Shown here piece after piece: positions 29,776 to 38,838 of a DNA stretch of 64,000 nt (its first letter is position 1; every line of letters starts with the position of its first letter). The DNA comes from Bryobacterales bacterium. Lineage in GTDB: Bacteria > Acidobacteriota > Terriglobia > Bryobacterales > Bryobacteraceae. Below the pieces are notes generated by a model. It ran no database searches and had not been told where the DNA came from. It saw only the letters and a program-made list of their open reading frames with translations. The stretch covers positions 51,122 to 115,121 of the forward strand of contig JADKID010000039.1 in NCBI GenBank assembly GCA_016721425.1, written 5' to 3'. A program made the position numbers and the translations under genes.

Positions 29776-31899
29776 TTACTCCCGCTTCGCTCCGCCCACC
29801 CAGCTGCCCAGTGCCTTGTGCAGCTCCGCCAGATCAATCGGCTTCGAAAGAAAATCATCCATCCCCGCCGCCAGGCACCGCTCCCGCTCGCCCTTCATCA
29901 CAGACGCCGTCAACGCAATGATCGGCGTATGCCGCCCGGCCCCCTCGCGCCTTCGAATCTCCGCCGTCGCCTGAAACCCGTCCATCCCCGGCATCTGGCA
30001 ATCCATCAATACCGCGTCAAACCGCTGCCCCTCCCAGGCCTGCAGCGCGCTGTCTCCGTCCGTCGCTAACGTCACCCGGTGCCCCGCCTTCTCCACCATC
30101 GTCGCCGCAATCCGCTGGTTCACCGGATTGTCCTCCACCAGCAGGATCGACGCGCTCCGCCGATCTCCCGCCGGCCCGCTCTCCGCCTTCGTTACCTCCA
30201 CCCTCAGTTCCGCCTCCCTCTCCCCAGCCCCGGCCCCGGCCCCGGCCCGCAATGGCAGCACAAACCAGAAAACCGAGCCCCCGCCCGTCCGCTGCCACAT
30301 CCCGATCTCGCCGCCCATGCCAACCACCAGCTCCCGCGCGATCGCCAGGCCCAGCCCGCTCCCGCCAAATCTCCGCGAAATCGAGTCGTCCGCTTGCGAG
30401 AACTTCTGAAACAGCCGCCGCTGCTTCTCTGCCGGCACGCCGATCCCCGTATCCTGCACCTCAACCCGCAGGTACCCCGTGTCGTATCCCACCACCACCA
30501 CAACCTCGCCCTGTGGTGTGAACTTCAGCGCGTTCGCTACCAGGTTCGTCAGCACCTGCCGGAACCGCGCCCCGTCGGCCCTCACCAGCCGCGGTAAGCC
30601 GGACAGCCCCTCGCATCGCAACTCCACATTCTTGGCCCGCGCCTGGATCTCAAACACCCGGATCGTGCTCGCAATCAGCGTCCGCAGGTCCAGTAACTCC
30701 ATCTGCAGTTTCAACTGGCCGCGCTCCACCTGCGCCAGATCCAGCACATCGTTCACCATCCCCAGCAGCGTCTGGCCTGACCCCATCATCATCTCCAGGT
30801 ACTCGCGCTGCTCGCTCTTCAGCTCCGTTCCGCCCAATAGCTGCCCCATCCCCAGAATTCCGTTTAAAGGAGTCCGGATCTCGTGACTCATGTTTGCCAC
30901 AAAATTCGACTTCGCTTCATTGGCCTGCATCGCCGCCCTCTGCGCCCGTTTGATTCGCACCAGCAACAGCAGCAGCAGCACAATCAGCACACCCAACCCC
31001 GCCGTCAGTATATTCGCCAGCCGGTTCGCCGATCTCGCCTCCATTTCCCGGAAGATCGTGTCCGCCTCACCGCTGTAGTAGTAGTTCCACCGCCGCAGCA
31101 GCCGCGCCATCGTCCCATCGGCCTGCATTGCCCCGATCTCAGACCGCAACCGGTCCGCCGCCGCCTCGTTCCCCTTCGTCGCCGCAATCGCCAACTCCGT
31201 TGGAGCCACATCCAGCCCCATCGAGTAGAGAACCGCGCGCTCACACCCCGGCGGCCTCATGAGTGCCAAATGCTGGATCGACCGCGCTTCCGCCGTCACC
31301 ACCGCCACTTCCCCAGCGCACAACGCCGTCAAGGCCTCTTCCCTCGTCCCAAACCCCGAGATTTCCGCCCCCGGAAACGCCCCGGCCGCCAGTTGACGCG
31401 CCAGCGGCGCCCCCAGAGTCCCAACCTTATGCCCACGCCCCGGCTTCGGTCTCGTCATGAATTCCGGATTCATCGATATCGCAACATAGGCGTTGCGCAG
31501 AAACGGCTGAGTGAAATGAAACTCCGGCCATAGCTGCGGTTGGATCGAGAGCAGTGGCCACAAATCCACACTCCTCTCCTTCAGAGATGAGCTCGGCCCC
31601 GCCGGCCGCAATACCCACTTCAGCTTCACACCGCTCCGCCTCGAAGCCTCTTGGATGACATCGGCCACCATCCCTGACACTTCTCCCCGGCCACTTAGGA
31701 AATGATAGGGAATCGCGTTGTCCGTGCCAATCGTATACACCCGCGTCAAGGGCCGCTCTCGCCCCTGCCACATCGCCCACGCTCCCGCACACACCGCCAG
31801 CCCGGCCACGGCCAGGCCAATCGCCCAAGCTTGCCGCCTAGAAAACTTAGCGTGAACTCCGATTCTCACGGGACCGCCTTCTTCAACTCTACTCGTCAT
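29776..31899 (-). CDS. Hybrid sensor histidine kinase with periplasmic solute-binding sensor domain
   Basis: Two-component sensor, 707 residues. A first membrane helix (about 25-44) is followed by a periplasmic SBP_bac_3-like sensor domain at 50-280 (VYTIGTDNAIPYHFLSG, ERSVDLWPLLSIQPQL), a second helix at about 294-313, and then the cytoplasmic kinase: HisKA with phospho-acceptor His339 in NMSHEIRTPLNGILGM, and HATPase_c with NLVANALKFTPQGEV, DTGIGVPAEKQRRLF and GSGLGLAIARELV. A receiver domain closes the protein (LLVEDNPVNQRIAATM; phospho-acceptor Asp633 in LMDCQMPGMDG). All key residues are present. No response regulator gene is adjacent. The sensor fold suggests a small amino-acid-like ligand. 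Confidence 0.93.
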   Translation of the reverse strand: MTSRVEEGGPVRIGVHAKFSRRQAWAIGLAVAGLAVCAGAWAMWQGRERPLTRVYTIGTDNAIPYHFLSGRGEVSGMVADVIQEASRRSGVKLKWVLRPAGPSSSLKERSVDLWPLLSIQPQLWPEFHFTQPFLRNAYVAISMNPEFMTRPKPGRGHKVGTLGAPLARQLAAGAFPGAEISGFGTREEALTALCAGEVAVVTAEARSIQHLALMRPPGCERAVLYSMGLDVAPTELAIAATKGNEAAADRLRSEIGAMQADGTMARLLRRWNYYYSGEADTIFREMEARSANRLANILTAGLGVLIVLLLLLLVRIKRAQRAAMQANEAKSNFVANMSHEIRTPLNGILGMGQLLGGTELKSEQREYLEMMMGSGQTLLGMVNDVLDLAQVERGQLKLQMELLDLRTLIASTIRVFEIQARAKNVELRCEGLSGLPRLVRADGARFRQVLTNLVANALKFTPQGEVVVVVGYDTGYLRVEVQDTGIGVPAEKQRRLFQKFSQADDSISRRFGGSGLGLAIARELVVGMGGEIGMWQRTGGGSVFWFVLPLRAGAGAGAGEREAELRVEVTKAESGPAGDRRSASILLVEDNPVNQRIAATMVEKAGHRVTLATDGDSALQAWEGQRFDAVLMDCQMPGMDGFQATAEIRRREGAGRHTPIIALTASVMKGERERCLAAGMDDFLSKPIDLAELHKALGSWVGGAKRE

Positions 31900-32042
31900 A
31901 TCGACCTGTTCGGTCGGTTCACATTAGCGAGTTGATCGAAAAAATGCGGTTCTTCCGGCCTAGGCGTACCATTATGAGATGGTCTCCCCTACCGCCTGTC
32001 CCCATCCAAGCTGGATAGGTTTCTTCGAAGGTTCCCTCTGAT

Positions 32043-32330
32043 ATGGGCTTCGCTCTCTGGGTCGACGGCGATACCGCCATCTCTCAAGGCACCCACGAAT
32101 ACCGCCCCATGGGCTGCGCCGTCGCTGCCGCTGGCTCCGTCTTCACCCCACGGGATTTCAGCCGCCGCCGCCCCGCGCCTTCCCGCTACGATCCTCGCTT
32201 CGCCGGCCTCTTCGCCTCCCTCGGTGAAATGAACCACTGGCTCAAAACTCACGCCCGCCGCAAAGGCCGTTCACACGCCCTTCAAATAATCTTCTCTGCC
32301 CGCTCAAGTCGCGTCGTTCCATTGTTTTAG
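32043..32330 (+). CDS. Small conserved-looking hypothetical protein, 95 aa
   Basis: No function recognised. The 95-residue product starts MGFALWVDGDTAISQGTHEY and contains FSRRRPAPSRYDPRFAGLFASL. It is judged real because its codon third positions are C/G-biased like the neighbouring genes, an AAGG lies 10 bases before the ATG, and a strong terminator follows it at 32415-32450. It is acidic/aromatic at the start and basic at the end, with no signal peptide or membrane helix. It lies between the divergent histidine kinase (minus strand) and a large gene of unknown function. Confidence 0.6.
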   Translation: MGFALWVDGDTAISQGTHEYRPMGCAVAAAGSVFTPRDFSRRRPAPSRYDPRFAGLFASLGEMNHWLKTHARRKGRSHALQIIFSARSSRVVPLF

Positions 32331-32414
32331 CCGGTTCCACCAGCATCCGCAAACCAGCTCCGCAGCCCCGTTTTCTTGCACCTCTGGTGTACTCTCAAAC
32401 TGTGTTTCATCTCC

Positions 32415-32450
32415 GGGCCCCACGCCGCTTTGTGGGGCCCTTTCTTTTTT
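32415..32450 (+). terminator. Strong intrinsic terminator
   Basis: GGGCCCCAC (32415-32423) pairs perfectly with GTGGGGCCC (32432-32440) around an 8-base loop and is followed by TTTCTTTTTT (32441-32450). It ends the transcript of the 95-aa gene and separates it from the gene starting at 32465, which begins 14 bases beyond the T tract. Confidence 0.88.
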
Positions 32451-32464
32451 GGGGGCAATCTTAC

Positions 32465-34651
32465 ATGCATACTCTGGGAAGCGCTAAAAGTCTCTCCACC
32501 CTCCGCGGCGGCAACATCCTCACCGCGAACTCTAATCTGGACCTCCAACTCTCCGCCACCGCGCCCGTCTCGTTCGACCTCCACTGGCTCCGCTCCCTCG
32601 GCTCCGTCCTCCTCGGCGCCACAGGCATCCGCGTCGACGTCGCGGCCGCCGCCCAGTTCTCCATCTCCCTTTCCGCCCATTGCACCGCCACAGTCCATCG
32701 GCAGGATCGCTCCGGCCAGGACTGGCTTCGCTTGTCCCTCACGCAAGACCGCGCTCTCTCTGCCACCCCCAGCTTTACCGTCCGCGCCGCTCTCACTGCT
32801 CCTCAGGCATTCGATCCCCTGCACCTCGCCCTCGCCGGAGATCACCCACGCCAACGACTCCGGAGCCTGCTCAAGTCCATCGGCGGGCCAACTGTCAGCA
32901 CTTTTCTCCAGGAATCCGGCGTCGACGCCCTCCAATTCGCGAGCTTGGCCGCCCTCTGGCCCAATCTGACCGCCGCCACCGAGCCCGTCCTTTGGCACGC
33001 CGCGCAAGTGCCCGCCCACCTCGACGCGATCGCCTCCTTCACCCGCTGGCTCGCCTCCGAATGTCCTTCCGCCACCGCCCTCCAGGCACACCTGCTGCCC
33101 GCCAGCCCTGTGGTCTCGCGCTGGTTTGAGGCACTCACCGCCGCCCCCGCTTCGTCATGCCTGCCCGATTCCGCCTTCCTCTCAGCCCAGGCCGCCGCCC
33201 GCGCCTGCCTCCCCTTGCTGCAGTGGCCGGAACTGCCCGCTCTCCTCCGCCAACTCCTCGTCTCGCTCCCCGCCACCTCCGCCAATACCGCCGCGCCGGT
33301 CCGCGACTTGGCCCGCCGCCTCTATGATGCCGCCGGTCCAGCCCTCGCCCGAGCACTCTCCGCCGAGCTCTCGCTCCGCCTCTCCGCCAGCGCCGGCCGC
33401 TCGGTTCTCCTCGACGCAGCCTTCCGCATGGACGACTCCGGCCTCAATCTCTACCGTCATGCACTCGCCGGCAATATCTCTCCGCTCTTTACAGCCCCTC
33501 AGTCCTCGGTCGAAATCTACACGGCCGCTCTCGGTCACAGCCTCTTGCGGCATCGGACTCTGGAGCTCCACTTGCCATTCCTCGCCTCCACCTCCCAATC
33601 CAAAGACCTAGCCTCAATCACGAGTGCCCACATTGCCACCGGCGCTGCCGGCCGCCTCACTCTCATCCGCCCCTCCGCCCAAACCGCGCCCGCCCGCAAC
33701 ACCTCCACCTCCGCGATTCACAACGAGCAGCAGAGCCGCATGATCATCTCTGCCTCCCTCTCCGCCGCGGACCGCGAGCCCGTTAACGACAACTTCTCCC
33801 TGACCTTCACCGATACTCGCGTCGTCGGCGCCGGCCAGGACAACCACTCCTACCTCCAGGTACTTGCCTCCTATGGAATCCGCGACGCGATCCTTCCCGC
33901 CAGCCCGGCACGCGCCAATCTAACCCTCACGCTGCCCGGCGCCATCGTGCAGGATTGGACCCGCATCCCGCTCAACCGCAGCGAACTCCTCGCACCCATC
34001 CTCGCCCGCGTCTCCCTCACGCTCCAGGCCACCCTCCGCCGCTGGCTGCCTCTGGTCTATCTATCGGACCCCGCCCGCTACTCTACGCCCGCCGTCGTTC
34101 TTCCGCTCCTCGCCTACCAGTTCTCCCAGCCCTTCGCCCGCGTCGGCCTTCGCCAGTACTCCTACGATGCCATGGATCCCGCCTCGGTCCTCGCCGCGCT
34201 CAACTCCGCCCTGCCCCGCCTGAAAGCGCCCCTCGCCCGCATCCAGGCCCTCCTTGACGCCATCGGCAAACCCACTCTCGCCGCCCGCTACGACTCCGAG
34301 TCACTCCCCGCTATCCTCCGCGCCATTCTCAACCAGCAGCGCCACTTCTCAGCCCTCCTCACCGCCGATTCCTTCTTCATCGAGCAGGTCCTCGCCCTTG
34401 CCCGCTACAATCGCGATCTCTCCACCACCGCCACACGCAACCCCGCCGCCGCCGCGCGCGACCTTCAACGCTTTACCACCGACTTCGTCTCAGTCTTCCA
34501 TCGCCGCCTCTCCCGCCTCTATGGCGGCCAGGAATTCACTGCCCTCGGATCTCTTCTACTCATCGAAGCAACCGCCGCCCTCTTCGGCCGTCGCGATGCC
34601 ATACAGGCAAACTGGACAATCGAACCCATTCCCTCCGGCCCCGCCACCTAA
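32465..34651 (+). CDS. Large hypothetical protein, 728 aa
   Basis: Not recognised. The frame is fully open for 729 codons with the C-biased codon use of this region, so it is coding. The product is Ala/Leu/Ser-rich, has no clear signal peptide and no membrane helix, and begins MHTLGSAKSLSTLRGGNILT. Visible segments include FLQESGVDALQFASLAAL, and toward the end a helical part (ALPRLKAPLARIQALLDAIG, LGSLLLIEATAALFGRRDAI). Start ATG 32465 has GGGGG 9 bases upstream; an upstream in-frame GTG at 32387 lies before the terminator hairpin and was rejected. No neighbour suggests a role. Confidence 0.7.
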   Translation: MHTLGSAKSLSTLRGGNILTANSNLDLQLSATAPVSFDLHWLRSLGSVLLGATGIRVDVAAAAQFSISLSAHCTATVHRQDRSGQDWLRLSLTQDRALSATPSFTVRAALTAPQAFDPLHLALAGDHPRQRLRSLLKSIGGPTVSTFLQESGVDALQFASLAALWPNLTAATEPVLWHAAQVPAHLDAIASFTRWLASECPSATALQAHLLPASPVVSRWFEALTAAPASSCLPDSAFLSAQAAARACLPLLQWPELPALLRQLLVSLPATSANTAAPVRDLARRLYDAAGPALARALSAELSLRLSASAGRSVLLDAAFRMDDSGLNLYRHALAGNISPLFTAPQSSVEIYTAALGHSLLRHRTLELHLPFLASTSQSKDLASITSAHIATGAAGRLTLIRPSAQTAPARNTSTSAIHNEQQSRMIISASLSAADREPVNDNFSLTFTDTRVVGAGQDNHSYLQVLASYGIRDAILPASPARANLTLTLPGAIVQDWTRIPLNRSELLAPILARVSLTLQATLRRWLPLVYLSDPARYSTPAVVLPLLAYQFSQPFARVGLRQYSYDAMDPASVLAALNSALPRLKAPLARIQALLDAIGKPTLAARYDSESLPAILRAILNQQRHFSALLTADSFFIEQVLALARYNRDLSTTATRNPAAAARDLQRFTTDFVSVFHRRLSRLYGGQEFTALGSLLLIEATAALFGRRDAIQANWTIEPIPSGPAT

Positions 34652-34742
34652 TCCACCCGGCAGACTTTCCCATCCGCCGCCCCATCAGCCGCCAACCCCG
34701 CCCCGCCGTCCCGTTCGCCGCTCCTCAGCGCCCGGTTACCAC

Positions 34743-35765
34743 CTACCGCCTCATCGCACCGAGAAACTCCGGCATCCGATAGAGCCAGAAGTTCCGGCCT
34801 TTGCTGTTCATCACCACCACCATGCCCTTTGGGAAGTCCGCACCCAGTTCCGCACCGCTCGCCTCCACACCATCCGTGGAGTCCGCATCAGTCTCAACCG
34901 TTCCCTCCAGTTGTCCATCCCGGTAAACGTGAAACCGACTCCCGCCCGCCATCTGATCCGTACTCACTACGCGGCCTTCCGCCAGAGCCAACCCCTCACG
35001 GTCCCCACCATACTTCTGTGTGCCGAACAACCCCAATTCCGAACCCGCCCTCGGATCATCCGGGTCCGCGGCCCACCGATGAATTCCAGCGCCTTCGTCC
35101 GAATAGAAAACCATCCCCTGAGCGTCATCCACTACCACCGCTTCAATCTCCCCCCGCCCGCTGTAGTCGCCAAACTCCCTCACCTTCACTGCCCGCACGT
35201 TCCCATCCCCGGCATCCTCTAAGCGGTACTGCCAGAGGTAGCCCTTCCCTGGCCCCTCCTTTCGACTCAGGATCGCAAAAACCACTCCATCCTTTGGACG
35301 TTTGTACAGGCCGATCCCCATGGGCCTCTTCCGCCCGTCGACCTCCCCCGCAAAAACATCTAGCCCGCCCCGGCTCACGTCACGCAGCTCGCCCGTCGTT
35401 CCGTCAATCGCAAAAACCCACATCGTTCCGCTGTTGCGCGCCGTCGTCACCGCAATGTCCACAGGCTTACCGCCCAGCATCAGCCCATACTCCACATCGA
35501 CGTTGTTCGGCCGGTCGATTCCCTTCACCTGCTGCACAATCTTGCCCTTTAGATCGAAAACGACCAATGAACCGTCCGGCGCCGCCCGCTTCACCGTGGC
35601 CACCACCCTGCTCTGCCCCCCGTCACGGACGTTCATCCAGATCGCCGGGTCGTCCGGATCGCCGTCCACACTCTCCGTCACTACCGCCGGCGCAACCACC
35701 CCCGCGGAACGCTCGCCGCAACTCACCAAAACTAGGACAATCAGCCAAATCGGAAAGTACTTCAT
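34743..35765 (-). CDS. Beta-propeller phytase (3-phytase), lipoprotein
   Basis: Calcium-dependent beta-propeller phytase that releases phosphate from myo-inositol hexakisphosphate outside the cytoplasm. The 340-residue protein has a lipoprotein signal (lipobox LVSC, Cys16) and the family pattern DGDPDDPAIWMN (34-45), GIDRPNNVDVEYG, SGTMWVFAIDGTTGEL, RPMGIGLYKRPKDGVVFA, GRGEIEAVVVDDAQGMVFYSDE and GGDREGLALAEG. The acidic residues that bind calcium and phosphate in the family are retained. Its ATG overlaps the stop of the upstream DUF218 gene as ATGA (35762-35765). A phosphate-starvation promoter might be expected, but I saw no clear Pho box. Confidence 0.9.
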   Translation of the reverse strand: MKYFPIWLIVLVLVSCGERSAGVVAPAVVTESVDGDPDDPAIWMNVRDGGQSRVVATVKRAAPDGSLVVFDLKGKIVQQVKGIDRPNNVDVEYGLMLGGKPVDIAVTTARNSGTMWVFAIDGTTGELRDVSRGGLDVFAGEVDGRKRPMGIGLYKRPKDGVVFAILSRKEGPGKGYLWQYRLEDAGDGNVRAVKVREFGDYSGRGEIEAVVVDDAQGMVFYSDEGAGIHRWAADPDDPRAGSELGLFGTQKYGGDREGLALAEGRVVSTDQMAGGSRFHVYRDGQLEGTVETDADSTDGVEASGAELGADFPKGMVVVMNSKGRNFWLYRMPEFLGAMRR

Positions 35766-36406
35766 CTCATAGCCTTCCAGTGCGCGGGTGGCGCATATCC
35801 CAGAGGCGCCCGCGCCCTTCTCTTGTCAGCGATGGGCGTCATCTCTCCGCGAGGATCAGCCTCGAACTGCGCGCAAGTATCCGCCTCCCGCGCCTTCACC
35901 AGATCCAGGTTCGGCGGGTCGTTCACCGCCAGATAGTCGAAAGGTGCGGTCCAGCCGAGCGCCTCCCTGTGCAGTTGCGCGATCCGCCGCTGTTTAAACC
36001 CCCACCCGCACACAGTGACCCGCTCCGGCCACGCGCCCGTGATGTCGCGAAAGCGATGCAGAGAGTATTGGACGTTGAGGAATGAGTCCAGAGCGTATTC
36101 CTCCAGCACGGCCCGCCCACGCACCTCCGGGGAACCCCACCACCCGTGCCATTCGGCGATCAGCCAATAGCCCAGCGCTTCCGTCCGCGGTCCCGCTTGA
36201 GGGTCGGTCGCCCCGCCTGAAAACATCAGCAGCGCCTCTACGTCGGCCGCTGCCGTGCGCACCCCAGCTTCGATATGCTCGACGAAATAGTGCGGCTCTC
36301 CATTTTGAAACGGCTTCAGATACCACGACGAATCCAGTGCCGGATCGTCCCGCATATTCCAAACCGCGTGGCCTGGCACCAGCACCAGATGAGTCAACCC
36401 GATCAT
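35762..36406 (-). CDS. DUF218 (YdcF/SanA-like) protein
   Basis: ElyC/SanA/YdcF-type protein, 214 residues, generally linked to envelope integrity or nucleotide-binding but without a settled reaction. The strand-turn segments LVLVPGHAVWNM, ALLMFSGGATDPQAGPRTEALGYW and RVTVCGWGFKQRRI match the DUF218 core, with an aromatic-rich insert (LIAEWHGWWG). No membrane helix is present, unlike SanA. The gene is coupled to the phytase by a 4-base overlap and is preceded by ruvB with a 12-base gap, so ruvA-ruvB-DUF218-phytase may form one message. Confidence 0.75.
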   Translation of the reverse strand: MIGLTHLVLVPGHAVWNMRDDPALDSSWYLKPFQNGEPHYFVEHIEAGVRTAAADVEALLMFSGGATDPQAGPRTEALGYWLIAEWHGWWGSPEVRGRAVLEEYALDSFLNVQYSLHRFRDITGAWPERVTVCGWGFKQRRIAQLHREALGWTAPFDYLAVNDPPNLDLVKAREADTCAQFEADPRGEMTPIADKRRARAPLGYAPPAHWKAMR

Positions 36407-36418
36407 GACTCCGCCTTC

Positions 36419-37459
36419 CTAGAACAGCTTGTTCTGCCCCCAACCCATCGGCCGCCGCTCCACTCCGAAATACTCGAATGCACGCTCCGTGCCCGTACGC
36501 CCCCTCGGCGTCCGGTCGAGGAACCCCAACTGGATCAAATACGGCTCGTAGACTTCCTCAATCGTGTCCGGCTCTTCGTCAGTCGACGCTGCAATTGTGT
36601 TTAGCCCCACCGGACCACCGGCGTATTTATCGAGGATGGTCATCATGATCTTTTTGTCGATCTCGTCGAGACCGAACCGATCCACTTCCAATAGGTCCAG
36701 CGCGCGCCGTGCGACAGCCAGATCAACGTGCCCCTGCGCCCGCACTTCGGCATAGTCCCGCACTCGGCGCAGCAGCCGATTAGCGATGCGTGGCGTCCCA
36801 CGACTTCGCCGCGCTACCTCTTCGGCCGCCTCGGTATCGATGGGGGTCTGCAGTAGCTTAGCTGCCCGCAGGACGATCTTCTGCAGCTCCGGAACCTCGT
36901 AGTGCTTGAGGTACAGGATTAGTCCAAACCGCCCTCGGAGCGGAGCGCTGAGCAGGCCTTGCCGAGTTGTCGCGCCAATTGCCGTGAATTTCTGGATTGG
37001 CAGCGAGTGCGTGCGCGCACCCGGCCCTTGTCCGATTACGATATCCACCCGGAAGTCCTCAAGCGCCGAATACAGAACCTCCTCGATGTCCGCCATCAGC
37101 CGGTGGATCTCGTCAATGAAGAATACCTGGCGGTCCCGGACGTTCGAGAGAATGCCCGTGAGATCGAGCTTCTTCTGCAGCATCGGCCCGCTGGTCAGAT
37201 CGAACGGAACCTCAAGTTCCTGCGCGACGATGTTGGCAAGAGTTGTCTTGCCAAGGCCGGGCGGCCCGATCAACAGTACATGATCCATCGCCTCGCCGCG
37301 CCGCCGCGCCGCCTCGATGGTGACAGAGAGCAGTTCCTTGAGCTTGGCCTGGCCCGTGAAATCATCGAGGCGCTGCGGGCGCAGACTCACTTCGTACTGC
37401 AACTCTTCCGGGCTGGCTGACGGCGAGATAATGCGGCTCGGCTTCTTCGGTTCGGGCAT
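36419..37459 (-). CDS. ruvB: Holliday junction branch migration ATPase RuvB
   Basis: AAA+ motor that drives branch migration of Holliday junctions together with RuvA. The 346-residue protein shows Walker A GPPGLGKTT (65-73), Walker B VFFIDEIHRL (112-121), sensor region FTAIGATTRQGLLSAPLRGRFGL, the arginine-finger segment RGTPRIANRLLRRVRD and the C-terminal winged helix (DEEPDTIEEVYEPYLIQLGF). Length and motifs are canonical. It is preceded by ruvA (18-base gap). RuvC is not in this window. The plus-strand base skew changes sign within this gene (see findings). Confidence 0.97.
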   Translation of the reverse strand: MPEPKKPSRIISPSASPEELQYEVSLRPQRLDDFTGQAKLKELLSVTIEAARRRGEAMDHVLLIGPPGLGKTTLANIVAQELEVPFDLTSGPMLQKKLDLTGILSNVRDRQVFFIDEIHRLMADIEEVLYSALEDFRVDIVIGQGPGARTHSLPIQKFTAIGATTRQGLLSAPLRGRFGLILYLKHYEVPELQKIVLRAAKLLQTPIDTEAAEEVARRSRGTPRIANRLLRRVRDYAEVRAQGHVDLAVARRALDLLEVDRFGLDEIDKKIMMTILDKYAGGPVGLNTIAASTDEEPDTIEEVYEPYLIQLGFLDRTPRGRTGTERAFEYFGVERRPMGWGQNKLF

Positions 37460-37477
37460 GACAGGCAGACCTTCAGG

Positions 37478-38083
37478 TTATCGCAGCAGTTCCATCGCCC
37501 GCCGGAAAAGCGGCTCAAATTCCGTCTCGCCCATCTCCTTTGACGCCTTCACGACCGCTGCCTCGGCGCCGGAACGCTGGCACCCAAGGTTGACCAGCGC
37601 GCTGGCGACATCAGACTGCACGGCAGTGAATACAGCCACACTGGCGGGCTTGGCAGCGCCCGGCATTGGAGTTTCACCTATGCCGTCGAGCTTATCGCGC
37701 AACTCGAGCACGATGCGCTCGGCGGTCTTCTTGCCGATCCCCGGCACGCGGGTGAGCATCTGCACGTCGCCGGCGCGGATGATGCGAACCAGGTCGGGCG
37801 CGGCGAGGCCGCTGAGCACGGTGATGCCGAGCTTTGGGCCGATACCGCTGACGCTGATGAGCTTCTCAAAGAGCGCTTTCTCGTCGGTGCGCAGAAAGCC
37901 GAAGAGTTGGATCGCGTCCTCGCGGACGTTAGTAAAGATGCGCAGTCTCACTTCAGCGCCTTCGGGTGGAAGTGCTGAATAGGTAGAGACGGAGATGGCG
38001 ACATCATAGCCAACACCGGCCGCTTCAACCACGGCCTGGTTCGGATGCTTTTCCAGGAGGATTCCACGAAGATGGGCGATCAT
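37478..38083 (-). CDS. ruvA: Holliday junction DNA-binding protein RuvA
   Basis: Tetrameric four-way-junction binding protein that loads RuvB. The 201-residue product begins MIAHLRGILLEKHPNQAVVE (OB-fold domain), has two helix-hairpin-helix motifs (LISVSGIGPKLGITVLSG and LTRVPGIGKKTAERIVLEL) and the C-terminal RuvB-binding helix (AASALVNLGCQRSGAEAAV region). Length is normal. It is the first gene of the minus-strand unit, divergent from rsmE with a 38-base gap, which must contain both promoters. Confidence 0.96.
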   Translation of the reverse strand: MIAHLRGILLEKHPNQAVVEAAGVGYDVAISVSTYSALPPEGAEVRLRIFTNVREDAIQLFGFLRTDEKALFEKLISVSGIGPKLGITVLSGLAAPDLVRIIRAGDVQMLTRVPGIGKKTAERIVLELRDKLDGIGETPMPGAAKPASVAVFTAVQSDVASALVNLGCQRSGAEAAVVKASKEMGETEFEPLFRRAMELLR

Positions 38084-38121
38084 CCCCTATATCTTCTCAG
38101 GTGCGGTTACCCTGGAGAAGA

Positions 38122-38838
38122 ATGGCACGAAGAATGTTCTATGTGCAGGAGGTCCAAGATGGCGTGGCCCACCTGCGAGGCGAGACGGCGCAACACATCC
38201 GCAAGGTCCTGCGGGCAGAGCGTGGGCAAAGGTTCGAGATCTCGAACGGGGAAGAGATTTTCCTGGCGGAGGTTGCTGATTTTGGCAAGGACTCGGTCGA
38301 GTTCAGGCTGATCGAGACGCTGCCTTCCGTGGCGCCTGCGGCGCGGGTACACCTGCTGCAGGCGCTGATCAAGTTCGACCACTTCGAGTGGGTCCTGGAG
38401 AAGGCCACCGAGTTGGGCGTCGAGCGGATCACGCCAGTGTACGCGCTGCGCTGCGACAAAGGGCTGGACTTGGCCGCGGTCAAGCGGCGGGAGCGCTGGC
38501 TCAGGATTGTGGCGGAATCGGGCCAACAGTGCCGGCGTCTGAGCCCCCCGGTGCTCGATGAGCCGGTGCGGCTAAGGACTGCGCTGGATGTGGAGTCGCC
38601 GCAGAAGCTGTGGCTCGAGGAGGAGTCCGGTGCACCGGCCATACTGCCCACTCTGCGGAAGTCTCAAGAGCCGATTCAAGTGCTTTGCGGCCCAGAGGGC
38701 GGCTGGGACCCCAGGGAGCGCGCGGATGCCAAGGTGTCGGGCTGGGAGGCTGTCTCCCTTGGCAGACAGGTGCTGCGAGCGGAGACGGCGGCGATTAGTG
38801 CGCTGGCGGTAATCGCGGCATTTGCGGAGGCTCCTTAG
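38122..38838 (+). CDS. rsmE: 16S rRNA m3U1498 methyltransferase RsmE
   Basis: SPOUT-class methyltransferase that N3-methylates U1498 of 16S rRNA. The 238-residue protein has an N-terminal PUA-like domain (VQDGVAHLRGETAQHIRKVLR) and a trefoil-knot domain with ALIKFDHFEWVLEKATELGV, ESGQQCRRLSPP, LCGPEGGWDPRE and LGRQVLRAETAAISALAVI, the expected SAM-binding knot. Start ATG 38122 has GGAG 4 bases before; the next ATG (38134) is also possible. It is divergent from ruvA. The usual prmA neighbour is absent. Confidence 0.92.
   Translation: MARRMFYVQEVQDGVAHLRGETAQHIRKVLRAERGQRFEISNGEEIFLAEVADFGKDSVEFRLIETLPSVAPAARVHLLQALIKFDHFEWVLEKATELGVERITPVYALRCDKGLDLAAVKRRERWLRIVAESGQQCRRLSPPVLDEPVRLRTALDVESPQKLWLEEESGAPAILPTLRKSQEPIQVLCGPEGGWDPRERADAKVSGWEAVSLGRQVLRAETAAISALAVIAAFAEAP

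Noticed and set aside
32387..32464. Upstream GTG start for the 728-aa protein
   Set aside because: It lies before the terminator hairpin at 32415-32450, which would have to be read through; ATG 32465 has a G-rich ribosome site.
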